In this document: in pieces, positions 1-8,545 of the stretch
Position numbering within the stretch: position 1 is the first letter of the stretch
Layout: each line of letters begins with the position of its first letter
Source of the DNA: Hyphomicrobiales bacterium
Lineage (GTDB): Bacteria > Pseudomonadota > Alphaproteobacteria > Rhizobiales > Rhizobiaceae
DNA length: 38,513 nucleotides
NCBI GenBank assembly: GCA_900468065.1
Contig: UBTA01000091.1
Coordinates: forward strand, 1 to 38,513
Reading direction: 5' to 3'
The notes under the pieces: generated by a model
Seen by the model: the letters and a program-made list of their open reading frames with translations, nothing else
What the model was told of the DNA's origin: nothing
Database searches by the model: none
Made by a program: the position numbers and the translations under genes

Positions 1-59
1 TAAGGCCAGATTGAAAACCCAAGACTCTCCCGAAAACTGGAGGGGACAAGGGTCTCAGG

Positions 60-185
60 TCAAAACCGGTAAAGTGTTGCGTTCGAAATGCCAGGAAGAC
101 CTTCTTTCAATCCACTCGCGATACTTTCGGCAAGACGGTCTATCGACGGCCTCGGGTTAGGAATAACAGCGTCACGCACGGTCAT
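60..185 (-). CDS. small ORF, 41 aa, unknown function
   Basis: A 41-codon ORF starts at ATG (183-185) behind a strong ribosome binding site: GGTGGAGG lies about 6 bases before the start codon. The product begins MTVRDAVIPNPRPSIDRL and ends with TGA at 60-62; it has no signal peptide or membrane segment. A TetR-type operator-like repeat lies 63 bp upstream (248-262), similar to the ones in front of the tetR gene at 2006, so it may be a TetR target. It could be a genuine small protein or the leading stub of a longer gene broken further left. I do not recognise the family. The ribosome binding site is the main argument that it is translated. Confidence 0.35.
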   Translation of the reverse strand: MTVRDAVIPNPRPSIDRLAESIASGLKEGLPGISNATLYRF

Positions 186-247
186 AGTGTCCTCCACCCG
201 GAGTGCGGAGGTCTGCGAGGATCACAGACCATCCCCTCTCCTTGGGT

Positions 248-262
248 GTTATCACTGATTAC
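248..262. promoter_or_regulatory. TetR-type operator-like repeat, copy 1
   Basis: GTTATC-ACT-GATTAC is an imperfect inverted repeat, continued by AT, that matches the perfect repeat GTAATC-GGT-GATTAC at 1921-1935 in the right arm and in five of six bases of the left arm. It sits in front of the small ORF at 60-185. Being a target of the TetR protein encoded at 2006-2653 is an inference from this similarity. Confidence 0.4.
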
Positions 263-368
263 ATAGTATGAGCAGCATGATGATCACATCAATCACGTTC
301 ATTTGATAAAGAGCGGCCATCCCCCGCCGCGCAATGCACCCATGGCAACCTCCCCAGTCTGACATGGT

Positions 369-1118
369 TCACAGTGAGAGAATCCCGCGCCGAACGGCGC
401 GGATCACCGAATTTGTTCGATTTGAAGCGCCTAACTTTCGGCCGGCGCTGAGAAGGTGATGGTTGACGGTATGTTCGGAAAGCCCCAGCAGCTTAGCTAT
501 TTCTCCACTTGTCTTGCCCTCCCCTGTCCAACGAAGGCATTCTAACTCGCGTACGGAAATATTGGCATCGGGTGGCGATCCAACGCGCAAAGCTACCAAT
601 CGGTTGAACATAATGTTTGAGACGAGTTGGAGGAAACCTACGTCTGCAACCTCAGAGATTGGAACTCTTCCGCTAAGAATGACGCTCGCGGTTCTCCCGT
701 TCATGTCATGGACATAAAACACGTTGCTGTAGATCAGGCCCGTCTCGCGCAACATTTCGCTTAAATCCGCCATGGCTACGGTATCACAACCCCGCGGGCG
801 CGACCAATCGCTGGAGTGAGACCCAACCTTCCTGTGCAGCGACTGGATGATTGGCCACTCACAGAGGGTAATGGCTTTGTCGAAGGTCGCAACCAAAGGG
901 GCCGGCCAGTTCGTTAGAATTGTTCGTGAGCGGAGACAGTCGCCGGTGAAGGTCGGGAGCTCAATCGTGAGGAAGTGTGTGGGCCCGCAATCTTTGATGA
1001 GAGCGATGAAGCGCGTGCTGACCTGATCAACGTTTTGCGCGTCTGCGAGCCTGTCCGTAATGTCCGACACCAGGGTCGAAAAGCTTACTGCGTGCACGTC
1101 ACCATCCCGGTAACGCAT
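369..1118 (-). CDS. LuxR-family transcriptional regulator
   Basis: The product is a DNA-binding regulator of about 249 aa when started at ATG 1118; a GTG at 1154 in the same frame gives 261 aa, and neither has a convincing ribosome binding site. The C-terminal 60 residues form a clear LuxR-type helix-turn-helix (VRELECLRWTGEGKTSGEIA ... LGLSEHTVNHHL). The N-terminal part has the size and general layout of an autoinducer-binding domain of the TraR/LasR type, for example DWSRPRG in its middle, but the acyl-homoserine-lactone contacts cannot be confirmed by eye. No luxI-type synthase is in the window, so it would be a LuxR solo here. Targets are unknown. It is transcribed leftwards, away from the tetR locus. 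Confidence 0.8.
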   Translation of the reverse strand: MRYRDGDVHAVSFSTLVSDITDRLADAQNVDQVSTRFIALIKDCGPTHFLTIELPTFTGDCLRSRTILTNWPAPLVATFDKAITLCEWPIIQSLHRKVGSHSSDWSRPRGCDTVAMADLSEMLRETGLIYSNVFYVHDMNGRTASVILSGRVPISEVADVGFLQLVSNIMFNRLVALRVGSPPDANISVRELECLRWTGEGKTSGEIAKLLGLSEHTVNHHLLSAGRKLGASNRTNSVIRAVRRGILSL

Positions 1119-1457
1119 CGCATGACCCAGCGCGTAATCGAAACACCAGACCAATGGCCGAAACGAGAGTTACCGCTGATCGCGACAAGGCCGGAAATCC
1201 ACGGCTCGACTGGGGAACCGAGAATAGTCCCGACAACAGCAGCAGGATGCCCTTCCGCCGCATCAGCATCCTTCCAATAGGCCATGGCCGATTTCCTATT
1301 TCGTTTGACAGTTGATTCTGAAGAAACCGACAGACCGAGGAGGAATCTGGGCCGAGGACATGCACGCGACCGCCATTGACACCTTTGTCCAGCTGGCCAG
1401 CCGCAGTCGCAATTACCGCTAATTGCCAGATTGATTTTCATCGCCATCCACTGATTC
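1119..1457. other. intergenic stretch, no supported gene
   Basis: About 340 bases between the luxR-type gene and the secreted protein gene. Two overlapping minus-strand frames are open here (1085-1447 and 1099-1365), but neither gives a recognisable protein and their composition is cysteine/tryptophan/arginine-rich, as expected for non-coding GC-rich DNA. It probably contains the luxR promoter; I see no clear site. Confidence 0.4.
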
Positions 1458-1901
1458 TTACTTCGTTCTCACTTTGATCAGCGCAACGACCGGCTTGCCA
1501 TTGATCAACACAGGCTTGTGGCTATCGTCGGCTAGAACGACGCCGATGACGTGAATTCCAGCTGGCGTCGGGCAATGCCTGAAACGAGCCTTGATCAGAT
1601 CGCCCCCGAAATCGCTGTTCATGCTATTATATGGCTGCCCCGGAATGTTGCAGCTATGACCACTGGGATCGATCTTCAGGTGAACGTGACCACACCGCAA
1701 ATCCTCACCGCATTGTCCGCTCGCCAAGAGCCTGAAATTGCTTTTGACCACAATCCCCACCGATCCATCAACATCTTTGCCGAGCCCGATCTCCGCGTCG
1801 GCGGGAGGCCAAACTATTTCGAGTGTTGGTGGTTCTTGGGCATGCACGGCTGCTGCCAGGAATAAATTAAGCGATAGGCCTAGGAGGACATAACGGTGCA
1901 C
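1458..1901 (-). CDS. small secreted protein, DUF4399-like
   Basis: A 147-aa protein with a clear signal peptide (MHRYVLLGLSLNLFLAAAVHA, cleavage after AHA or AQ), so probably periplasmic. The mature part has four cysteines, one pair as CGEDLRC, and two segments, GHVHLKID and PAGIHVIGVVLADDSHKPV, that resemble the GHHHLLID and PGxHTLxLxLADxNHxPH segments of DUF4399 proteins. That resemblance is from memory and weak. The start is GTG at 1901 with GGAAAA upstream. It is divergent from tetR (2006), and the shared promoter region holds two TetR-type repeats (1921-1935, 1964-1980). It is therefore likely the gene controlled by that regulator. Function unknown. Confidence 0.6.
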   Translation of the reverse strand: MHRYVLLGLSLNLFLAAAVHAQEPPTLEIVWPPADAEIGLGKDVDGSVGIVVKSNFRLLASGQCGEDLRCGHVHLKIDPSGHSCNIPGQPYNSMNSDFGGDLIKARFRHCPTPAGIHVIGVVLADDSHKPVLINGKPVVALIKVRTK

Positions 1902-1920
1902 GATGTTTTTTCCATATTAA

Positions 1921-1935
1921 GTAATCGGTGATTAC
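1921..1935. promoter_or_regulatory. TetR-type operator, perfect inverted repeat
   Basis: GTAATC-GGT-GATTAC is a perfect 6-bp inverted repeat with a 3-bp spacer, between the divergent secreted-protein gene (start 1901) and tetR. The segment GGTGATTACAT (1927-1937) recurs exactly at 1970-1980. The position between divergent genes, one of them encoding a TetR protein, is typical for an autoregulated operator. Confidence 0.55.
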
Positions 1936-1963
1936 ATACCTAAATCCTAGCGTCAAACACAAA

Positions 1964-1980
1964 GTTAATGGTGATTACAT
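1964..1980. promoter_or_regulatory. TetR-type operator-like repeat, copy 2
   Basis: GTTAATGGTGATTACAT repeats 11 bases of the neighbouring site exactly (GGTGATTACAT), 43 bp further on, and itself contains the inverted repeat TAAT-GGTG-ATTA. It lies just before the likely tetR start at 2006, so binding here would repress tetR itself. Confidence 0.45.
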
Positions 1981-2005
1981 TTTATGCCTGTGGTATGAAC
2001 CGGAG

Positions 2006-2653
2006 ATGATCGATGTTCAGAATCACTCGCCTGCCAAGGTTGAGCCTAAGCCGTATCACCACGGAAACCTGGTAGAAGCGTTGGTTTCCGCGACCGTCGC
2101 CATCATCGCGGAAAGAGGCGTCGAGCATGTTTCCGTACGAGAGGCGGCCAAACGAGCGGGGGTGTCTCCTGCTGCGCCGTTCCGCCATTTTAAAACGAAG
2201 ACTGCGCTGATGACTGCGGTGGCCGAACAGGCAATGTCACGCCTCAAGAGCGCTGTCGGCGACGCACTTGCGGAGCATCCCGGCCAGGACCCTCTTGAAG
2301 CTTTCGAAGCAATTGGGCGCGGGTATCTCCGCTGGGCGCTGTCCAACACCACTCAATTCGAAATAATAAGTTCGCGTACCCTCATCGATTTTAATAGCTC
2401 GGAGTCGCTGCGCCGAGACAATGAAGAAATTCGACTGTTGATGAGCGATCTGCTCGGGCGGGCGCAGGAGGGCGGGCTGCTACGAGAGGAATTGGATTTT
2501 GACCATCTCATACTCGGTGCAAGGGCGCTCGTTTATGGACTCGCCCGCATGGCCGTTGATGGACACCTGCCGGAATGGCATCAGACCGGTTCGCCGATTG
2601 ATGCCGTCCAGCGATCGATGAGTTTATTTGTTTCGCAGATTCGAGCACGCTAA
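2006..2653 (+). CDS. TetR-family transcriptional regulator
   Basis: A 215-aa one-component regulator when started at ATG 2006. The frame is open to a GTG at 1928, but that start would lie inside the operator, so 2006 is preferred; a GGAG is present but directly abuts this ATG, so the start is not certain. The N-terminal HTH is canonical: HHGNLVEALVSATVAIIAER, then VSVREAAKRAGVSPAAPFRH and FKTKTALMTAVAEQAM. The C-terminal half is an all-helical ligand/dimerisation domain (DPLEAFEAIGRGYLRWALSN; DHLILGARALVYGLARMAVD) of the WHG-type seen in many TetR proteins. It probably represses itself and the divergent secreted protein through the repeats at 1921-1980, and possibly the small ORF at 60-185. 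Ligand unknown. Confidence 0.85.
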   Translation: MIDVQNHSPAKVEPKPYHHGNLVEALVSATVAIIAERGVEHVSVREAAKRAGVSPAAPFRHFKTKTALMTAVAEQAMSRLKSAVGDALAEHPGQDPLEAFEAIGRGYLRWALSNTTQFEIISSRTLIDFNSSESLRRDNEEIRLLMSDLLGRAQEGGLLREELDFDHLILGARALVYGLARMAVDGHLPEWHQTGSPIDAVQRSMSLFVSQIRAR

Positions 2654-2685
2654 TTAGCCCTGAAACTAGAAACCTCCATATGTCG

Positions 2686-2705
2686 AAGCCGTTCCAGAAC
2701 GGCTT
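2686..2705. terminator. hairpin after tetR
   Basis: AAGCCGTTC (2686-2694) and GAACGGCTT (2697-2705) form a perfect 9-bp stem with a 2-base CA centre, 33 bases after the tetR stop. There is no T-run behind it, so it may be a terminator, a protein-binding palindrome or a chance repeat. Confidence 0.3.
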
Positions 2706-3022
2706 GAGCGTGCGCCGCGACAGTTTCGGCGGCGCTGGTCCGAGGCCACAACGCCGGGGAAGAGCGAACGTTGAAGGCTGAGAAAGAGCACTGGTGGGAA
2801 TGGACCGTACGAACTGCGCAAGGAAGAGCAAGCCTAACGGCGAAAAGAAAGGGCAGATTGGTGACCCATTCTCACCAATCTGCCGCCAAAAGGCTCAGGG
2901 GGTCAGTGGCGAGGAATCACTATAAGCCACCTCTAATCTATGGCACATCTGGTCTGGATAGCAATCTTTGTTTCAGTCTCTATATAAGAATATACTTATA
3001 AAAGTAATGCTTGCGAAAACGA
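2706..3022. other. intergenic stretch with long hairpin
   Basis: Some 320 bases with no convincing gene; a 76-codon plus-strand frame (2771-3001) has no recognisable product and no good ribosome binding site. The notable element is the 13-bp stem at 2852-2884. The last 80 bases turn AT-rich. Confidence 0.4.
2852..2884. terminator. 13-bp perfect hairpin
   Basis: GGCAGATTGGTGA (2852-2864) and TCACCAATCTGCC (2872-2884) pair without mismatch around a 7-base loop (CCCATTC). No T-run follows on either strand, so it is not a textbook intrinsic terminator. It lies between tetR and the orphan membrane protein gene on the opposite strand, in a position where a bidirectional terminator would fit. Confidence 0.4.
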
Positions 3023-3514
3023 TCAGCGAACGCTTCGCGAACAATGCATGCCTGTGCATGCTGAAACTACCCCTCTTGGTGTAGTTGATATGATTAAATC
3101 ACGTTTGCTGGCAAAACCAATGCTATCGTGTTCACGATCCAAAGCCACCGCACGGCGACTTTGAACAACGGCGTCCTCTTGTGACCCTTGCAATGAGGAT
3201 GGTGGTACATCAGCCGACGATGAAGCCACAGCGACGTCGTGCGGCGACGGATCAACGATATCGGATATACGGCGACTTATTCGACGCTTTGCTTTGATAA
3301 GTCTGGAGACACCATTTGCGATGCTGCACTCTATCGCCCTTCGGTAGCGGCAAGCTGCATAACCAGCGATCAGTGCCCCGACAGCTGCTAATACATAGTA
3401 CAACGCCTTATCCTGCAACTCCCAAATGAAGCCTTGGCGTTCGAAGCAAGCCTTCAGCTGCCACGCCATGGTCCCCCGGCATTGCTCAAGCATCCAATTG
3501 AATTTATCGGGCAA
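3023..3514 (-). CDS. orphan single-pass membrane protein, unknown
   Basis: A 163-aa frame starting at TTG 3514 behind AGGAG at 6-7 bases, which is a good ribosome binding site; a downstream ATG is at codon 8. One hydrophobic segment (YYVLAAVGALIAGYAAC, about residues 39-55) is followed by a basic stretch (YRRAIECSIANGVSRLIKAK ... RRISRR), so the long C-terminal tail would be cytoplasmic if the positive-inside rule holds. The C-terminal 80 residues are low in hydrophobics and look disordered. No family recognised. It has no operon partner and is flanked by degenerate DNA, so it could also be a decaying or spurious gene. Confidence 0.4.
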   Translation of the reverse strand: MPDKFNWMLEQCRGTMAWQLKACFERQGFIWELQDKALYYVLAAVGALIAGYAACRYRRAIECSIANGVSRLIKAKRRISRRISDIVDPSPHDVAVASSSADVPPSSLQGSQEDAVVQSRRAVALDREHDSIGFASKRDLIISTTPRGVVSACTGMHCSRSVR

Positions 3515-3990
3515 AATCCGCTCCTAATGTAATTAGTACACACGAATTCAAAGCCGTCATCGTTTGATTGATCAACGTAACAACAACCAGTTGCATCACG
3601 TCCGGCCACACAACGCTCTCAGCTGTCGGCATTAGAACCTGACATCCGCAGCGCGTCAAGGTTGTGACTTTGTACGGTCACGTACCCAGCGCAACATCTA
3701 GCCATTGCAAAGGTTAACAGATGCTAATGTTATTTGACCTGGTCACGACTTGCTCAATGTTAGGGTGCAGGTATGGGGCAGCACTACTTTCACTTCATGG
3801 ATGGCAACTACTACGTAAGACACGATTAGCATTGACTTAATTACCATTAGTCTCTGAAACGAACCGGCAACTAAAAATCGCTGTGAAAGAGATACTGATC
3901 GAGCAACGGTTTTCTTTCAGCCAAGTTAGAAGTCACACATTCGAGCTGTGCGACGACGCGGGAATAAGGCTCTTCAGGTTGCCGCTAGAT
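3515..3990. other. intergenic stretch with gene stubs
   Basis: About 480 bases, AT-richer than the neighbours. It contains the DUF6894-like stub at 3773-3829 and a 41-codon frame at 3883-4008 (GTG start, KEILIEQRFSFSQV at its N-terminus, no good ribosome binding site) that I do not recognise. The rest shows no gene. The stretch looks like the scar of several deletions next to an IS remnant. Confidence 0.4.
3773..3829 (+). pseudogene. DUF6894-type gene stub
   Basis: ATG at 3773 opens an 18-codon frame, MGQHYFHFMDGNYYVRHD, ended by TAG. Small rhizobial DUF6894 proteins begin MPRYFFHxxDGxxxxxDxxG, and the match over this N-terminus is good. The typical continuation (DEGxELxDLxAA) is not found in any frame behind the stop, so this looks like a truncated copy. 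Family assignment rests on a short motif recalled from memory. Confidence 0.35.
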
Positions 3991-4600
3991 AGGCTGCTGA
4001 ACAGTTGAAGGGCGACACCCACCATCCGCCGCTTTAACCATGCCAGCGGATTGATTGGGTCTGCACAAATCATCCACGGAACCCCCCGTTGTTGAACAAT
4101 GCCGAAAAGGATTTTTTGGTCTTGTCATACCGGGTTGCCACGCGCCGGAACTGCTGGAGACGGTTGAACATTCTCTCGATGCGTTTTCGAGCCTTGTAGG
4201 CTCGGTAGTCGAATGCAGGCGGGTTCTCTTTCGGCGGAATTGACCGGCGTGATCCCATAGATCCGCAATTCCTCGCGCAGGAAGTTGCGGTCATATCCTT
4301 TGTCGGCAAGAAACAACCTCGGTTTGCCAACCCGTATCGCCAGCAGATCAGGAACAGGGCTGTAATCGGAAGCATCGCCTCCAGTCAGGATGACGCCGAG
4401 AGAGCGTCCTTAACCGTCTGCGCGGGCATGAATTATCGTTGAAAACCACCGCTTGATCGACCAAAAGCCTCCTTGTAAGTCCCCCTTTGCGCCGGCAGCC
4501 TGCGAATGGCCCGAACTTTGGCACTGTCGATCATGTGCTTCATTATTATCAGAGAAGGCGAGGTCCGAAACCTGGTTGTCGACCAAAGCGCATCTCGCCA
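3990..4600 (-). mobile_element. degenerate IS5-family element
   Basis: Pieces of an IS5/IS427-type transposase lie in several frames on the minus strand, in the right order: HMIDSAKVRA ... EAFGRSSGGF (within 4433-4627), then FLADKGYDRNFLREELRIYG (4316 downwards), then RAYKARKRIERMFNRLQQFR and VATRYDKTKKSF (4070-4260). RNRIERMFxxLKQxRRxATRYDK is the signature of this family near the DDE glutamate. At least three frameshifts or stops separate the pieces, and the extreme C-terminus is lost, so the transposase is dead. The left end may be near 3990, where AGGCTGCTGAACAGTTGA resembles IS5-type termini. The right end lies at or just inside the 3' end of napC. Boundaries are approximate. Confidence 0.75.
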
Positions 4601-4604
4601 GGTT

Positions 4605-5303
4605 TTAGAACAGCCCCGTATGAACATCGGCTACGAACCTTCGGAGCTCCTCAACAGGCGAATCCACAGCCATCTTTTTGCCCTCCAATTCTTTCGGCAT
4701 TTTCCAGCCGGGATCGATACCTTCCATGTTGGGCAACTCGTGAGCGATCCCCTTATGGCAATCGATGCAGGTAGCCTTTCCAGTCAGGAGATACTGCGTG
4801 TGAATATCGGCAGCTCTCTGGGTCTGCTTTTGCAGGTCCATAGCGACAGAGGAATGGCAGTTGCGGCATTCCAAGCTGTCATTGGCTTTCATCCGGGCCC
4901 ACTCGTTCTGCGCAAGAGCCAAGCGATGTCCGAGAAACTTCGAACGGGTGTCGATCGTGCCGAAGATTTTTCCCCACACTTCCTTCGATGCCTGCATCTT
5001 CCGCGCAATCTTGTCGGTCCAGTTGTGAGGCACGTGGCAATCGGGACAGCTCGCGCGGACACCTGAACGATTGGAAAAGTGGATGGTTCGCGTCAGCTCC
5101 TCGTAAACGTTCGTCTTCATCTCGTGGCACCCGGTGCAGAACTTCTCGGTGTTGGTCACTTCGAGAGCAGTATTGAAAGCGCCCCAGAACATTACGCCGC
5201 CGATAAAGCCGCCAAGGGTCAGAAATCCTAGTCCCAAGGTCACAGCCGGGGTAATCATAATACCCCATGCCCACAGCAAGACTTTCCGGATCAAGGCGAT
5301 CAT
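4605..5303 (-). CDS. napC: NapC, tetraheme quinol dehydrogenase
   Basis: Membrane-anchored c-type cytochrome of the NapC/NirT family that takes electrons from the quinol pool and passes them to NapB/NapA in the periplasm. The start ATG 5303 (232 aa) overlaps the napB stop; an upstream in-frame start would add 13 residues inside napB. An N-terminal membrane helix (about residues 5-40, [20 protein letters not shown]) is followed by four heme motifs: CTGCH, CPDCH, CRNCH and CIDCH, the full family complement. The last codons ([14 protein letters not shown]) run into the IS5 remnant, so the natural C-terminus may be altered; all heme motifs are upstream and intact. Last gene of the nap operon. Confidence 0.95.
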   Translation of the reverse strand: MIALIRKVLLWAWGIMITPAVTLGLGFLTLGGFIGGVMFWGAFNTALEVTNTEKFCTGCHEMKTNVYEELTRTIHFSNRSGVRASCPDCHVPHNWTDKIARKMQASKEVWGKIFGTIDTRSKFLGHRLALAQNEWARMKANDSLECRNCHSSVAMDLQKQTQRAADIHTQYLLTGKATCIDCHKGIAHELPNMEGIDPGWKMPKELEGKKMAVDSPVEELRRFVADVHTGLF

Positions 5304-5307
5304 GGTC

Positions 5308-5778
5308 TCACTCGCTTCCCGCTGGCTTGAACCCAAGCTCACTCATGTCTTTGAACGTGCTGGGAACCAGCGGCTGTACGTCCGCCTGCGGGACATGGCA
5401 CGCCGTACAGAAGTAGCGCCGCGGGGAGACGTCTGCGATCATTTGCCCGTCGCGCGTCATGTAATGCGTCACGCTGATCATTGGCGCGCCGGAGTCCTGC
5501 GTGAATTCGCGCTTGTGGCAGGTGAGGCAGCGGTTGGCGTTGACCGACAGTTCGTAGCCCTCGATCGAATGGGGGATGATCGGAGGCTGGTCCGGATATG
5601 CGCGCATCTTCCGTTTATCGTCGACCACCCATTTCGGAAGGACGGCGGCTGCGCCCGATTCCATGGCATGGGTCTGGCCCTCGAGCTGCGGGACATTCTT
5701 CGACGCCACCTGGGCGATTGCCGCAGTCGCGATGAACACCAGCAGTCCGCCTGCGACTGCCATCCATTCGGGCCGCAT
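5308..5778 (-). CDS. napB: NapB, diheme cytochrome c subunit
   Basis: Small electron-transfer subunit of periplasmic nitrate reductase. The start ATG 5778 gives 156 aa and overlaps the napA stop by one base (TGATG), so translation is probably coupled; the frame is open further upstream inside napA, which is not the likely start. An N-terminal signal/anchor ([17 protein letters not shown]) precedes two heme motifs, CLTCH and CTACH, and the family segment [20 protein letters not shown] is present. It forms the NapAB complex, accepting electrons from NapC. All key residues appear intact. Confidence 0.96.
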   Translation of the reverse strand: MRPEWMAVAGGLLVFIATAAIAQVASKNVPQLEGQTHAMESGAAAVLPKWVVDDKRKMRAYPDQPPIIPHSIEGYELSVNANRCLTCHKREFTQDSGAPMISVTHYMTRDGQMIADVSPRRYFCTACHVPQADVQPLVPSTFKDMSELGFKPAGSE

Positions 5779-8285
5779 CAGACGACGACCGGTAGAATCT
5801 TGACCGCGCATTTTTTGAAATCCGTCTGTTTGGAGATGGGATCGGTTGCGTCGAGAGTTACCTTGTTGATCAGCTGGCTGGCGTCGAACCAGGGAATGAA
5901 GATGACGCCGGTCGGCATGCGATTGCGGCCGCGCGTATCTATGCGGGTGCGTATCTCACCCCGCCTGGAAACGATACGGACCTCCGCACCCTGGTTTATC
6001 CCCCGCTTTCGGGCGTCATCGGCGTTCATGAAACAGCGCGCGCCTGGGAACGCCTTGTAGAGTTCAGGCACCCGCATCGTCATTGATCCGGAATGCCAGT
6101 GTTCCAGAACACGCCCGGTCACAAGCCAGAAGTCGAACTCTTCGTCAGGAGACTCAGCTGGCGGCTCGTAAGGGACCGCCAGAATGACCGCCTTGCCATC
6201 AGGCTGGCCGTAGAACTTCACGCCTTCGCCCGGCTTCACGTATGGGTCATACCCCTCCCGATAACGCCACTTGGTCTCTTGCCCATCCACGACCGGCCAG
6301 CGCAGGCCGCGAACGTCATGGTAGACGTCGTAAGGCGCCAGATCATGTCCGTGTCCACGGCCAAAGGCGGCATATTCCTCGAACAGGCCCTTCTGGACGT
6401 AGAAGCCGAAATCCTTGGATTCGTTGTTGTCGTACTCGCCGTTGACTTCGCTGAGGGGGAAGCGATCCACTTCTCCGTTGCGGAAAAGCACGTCGAAAAG
6501 CGACTTTCCCCGATAGGTGGGGTTGGCATCGAGGAGTTCGGTCGGCCACACGTCTTCGGTCATGAACCGCTTGGAGAATTCCATCATCTGCCAGAGATCG
6601 GAACGCGCCTCTCCCGACGCCTGAACGAGCTGGTGCCAGACGTGGGTCCTGCGTTCCGCGTTCCCGTACGCCCCTTCCTTCTCCACCCACATCGCGGCCG
6701 GCAGGATCAGGTCGGCGCTCATCGCGGTGATCGTCGGGTAGGCATCAGAAACGACGATGAAGTTCTCGGGATTCCGATAGCCCAAGTAAGTCTCGTTGCT
6801 GTTGTTGGGTGCGGCCTGCACGTTGTTGTTACATTGGACCCAGTAGAAATTCAGCTTGCCGTCCTTGAGCATCCGGTCCTGCTGGACGGCATGGTATCCG
6901 GGCTTTTCGGGGATGATGCCGTGCGGGACGCGCCAGATTTCCTCCGCGTGCTTGCGATGTTCCGGATTGGTCACGACCATGTCTGCTGGAAGCCGATGCG
7001 CGAACGTTCCTACCTCGCGCGCCGTGCCGCACGCCGAGGGCTGGCCCGTCAGCGAGAACGGGCTGTTGCCGGGTTCAGATATCTTTCCCGTCAGCAAGTG
7101 GATGTTGTAGACCATCTGGTTTGCCCAGACGCCGCGGACATGCTGATTGAACCCCATGGTCCACAGCGACATCACTTTGATCTTGGGGTCGGCGTAAAGT
7201 TCTGCCAGCTGTTCTAGGAACTCGGGTTCAACACCCGTCAACTCGGAGGTCTTTTTCAGCGTGTATTCGGCGACGAATTCCTTGAACGCATCGAAATCCA
7301 TAGGCTCGGTCTTGCCGGGATCGGCCGAGTTGGCGGCATTCACTTCTTTGGGATCGTTAGGCCGCAGCCCGTAGCCGATATCGGTCACGCCTCGGGCGAA
7401 CTTGGTGTGCTTCTCGACGAACTCCGTATTGACCCGATCGGTCTGAATGATGTGGTTGGCGATGTAGTTGAGGATCGCAAGGTCGGTACCCGGTTTGAAG
7501 ATGATCGGGACGTCGGCCAGGTCCATGCTGCGGTGGGTAAATGTTGAAAGGACCGCGACGCGAACGTGGTCGTGGCCGAGCCGGCGGTCGGCCACGCGGG
7601 TCCACAGGATTGGATGCATTTCCGCCATGTTCGAACCCCACAGCACGAATGCATCGGCATTTTCGAAATCGTCATAGCAACCCATCGGCTCGTCCATGCC
7701 GAAGGTGCGCATGAAAGCAACGGCCGCCGACGCCATGCAGTGACGCGCGTTAGGATCGAGGTTGTTCGACCGGAACCCCGCCCGCATGAGTTTGGTTGCC
7801 GCATAGCCTTCGAAGATAGTCCATTGACCGGAGCCGAACATACCGATCGCTGTCGGCCCCTTGTCCTTGAGCACGCGTTTAGCCTGTTGGGCCATGACGT
7901 CGAACGCCTCGTCCCAGCTTACCGGTTCGAACTCTCCCTCTTTGTCGAACACCCCCCCACGTTTGCGAAGCAGCGGCGTTTGCAACCGGTCCTCACCGTA
8001 CATGATCTTGGAGAGGAAGTAGCCTTTGATACAATTCAGGCCTCGGTTGACCTCCGCCTGCATGTCACCATGGGTCGCCACGACCTGGCCTTGCTTGACG
8101 CCCACCATCACCCCGCACCCGGTGCCACAGAAGCGACAGGGAGCTTTCGACCATTTGATCTCCAGCGCACTCACTCCGCCGGGAACTGGCTGGGCTGAGG
8201 CCGGGAGGGAGATTCCAGCTGTGGCCGCAGCGATGCCGGCGGCGTGGGCCTTCAGAATCTGGCGTCGCGTCAGTGCTTCGGTCAT
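5778..8285 (-). CDS. napA: NapA, periplasmic nitrate reductase catalytic subunit
   Basis: Molybdopterin (bis-MGD) enzyme that reduces nitrate to nitrite in the periplasm; 835 aa, the usual length. A Tat signal peptide with RRQILKA at residues 7-13 ends near ASAQ (about 32). The [4Fe-4S] cysteines are C50, C53, C57 and C85 (CRFCGTGC ... LNC). The molybdenum-ligand cysteine is C183 in NARHCMASA. The C-terminal segment [20 protein letters not shown] is the typical cofactor-binding region. The start ATG overlaps the napD stop by 4 bases (ATGA). It works with NapB and NapC and is matured with NapD. In rhizobia Nap supports nitrate respiration, redox balancing or the first step of denitrification; no nir/nor/nos genes are in this window. 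Confidence 0.98.
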   Translation of the reverse strand: MTEALTRRQILKAHAAGIAAATAGISLPASAQPVPGGVSALEIKWSKAPCRFCGTGCGVMVGVKQGQVVATHGDMQAEVNRGLNCIKGYFLSKIMYGEDRLQTPLLRKRGGVFDKEGEFEPVSWDEAFDVMAQQAKRVLKDKGPTAIGMFGSGQWTIFEGYAATKLMRAGFRSNNLDPNARHCMASAAVAFMRTFGMDEPMGCYDDFENADAFVLWGSNMAEMHPILWTRVADRRLGHDHVRVAVLSTFTHRSMDLADVPIIFKPGTDLAILNYIANHIIQTDRVNTEFVEKHTKFARGVTDIGYGLRPNDPKEVNAANSADPGKTEPMDFDAFKEFVAEYTLKKTSELTGVEPEFLEQLAELYADPKIKVMSLWTMGFNQHVRGVWANQMVYNIHLLTGKISEPGNSPFSLTGQPSACGTAREVGTFAHRLPADMVVTNPEHRKHAEEIWRVPHGIIPEKPGYHAVQQDRMLKDGKLNFYWVQCNNNVQAAPNNSNETYLGYRNPENFIVVSDAYPTITAMSADLILPAAMWVEKEGAYGNAERRTHVWHQLVQASGEARSDLWQMMEFSKRFMTEDVWPTELLDANPTYRGKSLFDVLFRNGEVDRFPLSEVNGEYDNNESKDFGFYVQKGLFEEYAAFGRGHGHDLAPYDVYHDVRGLRWPVVDGQETKWRYREGYDPYVKPGEGVKFYGQPDGKAVILAVPYEPPAESPDEEFDFWLVTGRVLEHWHSGSMTMRVPELYKAFPGARCFMNADDARKRGINQGAEVRIVSRRGEIRTRIDTRGRNRMPTGVIFIPWFDASQLINKVTLDATDPISKQTDFKKCAVKILPVVV

Positions 8286-8545
8286 AATTCTGCGCTCTCC
8301 GTTTCGACATGTTCGAAAACCATGTTTGCCGCAATCACACCGTCAAGAAGGGATATCCTCGAAAGGCAGTCGCCCATCATCCCGGTACTGGTCCCCTCGA
8401 TGACAAGAACGATCTTCCCTCGCTCGCAGCCGTGGACTTCGACGTTCTCCATCCGCGCAAGCTCTGCGAGGATGCTTTCGGTCGCTGCGGGCATGGTGGC
8501 GATCACCGCGCTGGATATGTGGTAGGTGGGATGCGGCTCAAGCAT
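8282..8545 (-). CDS. napD: NapD, NapA maturation chaperone
   Basis: Cytoplasmic 87-aa chaperone that binds the Tat signal peptide of NapA and delays export until the cofactor is inserted. The family pattern is visible: [13 protein letters not shown] at the N-terminus, then [19 protein letters not shown], then [20 protein letters not shown]. The gene overlaps napF by 8 bases upstream and napA by 4 bases downstream, so it is translationally coupled to its client. Length and motifs are ordinary. Confidence 0.95.
   Translation of the reverse strand: MLEPHPTYHISSAVIATMPAATESILAELARMENVEVHGCERGKIVLVIEGTSTGMMGDCLSRISLLDGVIAANMVFEHVETESAEL

Noticed and set aside
385-402. CCGCGCCG/CGGCGCGG hairpin at the end of the luxR-type gene as a terminator
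   Set aside because: It lies inside the coding sequence (codons for IRAVRRG) and has no T-run, so it is explained by arginine-rich coding DNA.
1085-1447. 120-codon minus-strand frame between the luxR-type and secreted-protein genes
   Set aside because: Composition rich in Cys, Trp and Arg, overlap with a second open frame, no ribosome binding site and no family resemblance.
6093-7217. 374-codon plus-strand frame opposite napA
   Set aside because: It is the antisense shadow of a clear, full-length napA; it has no recognisable product.
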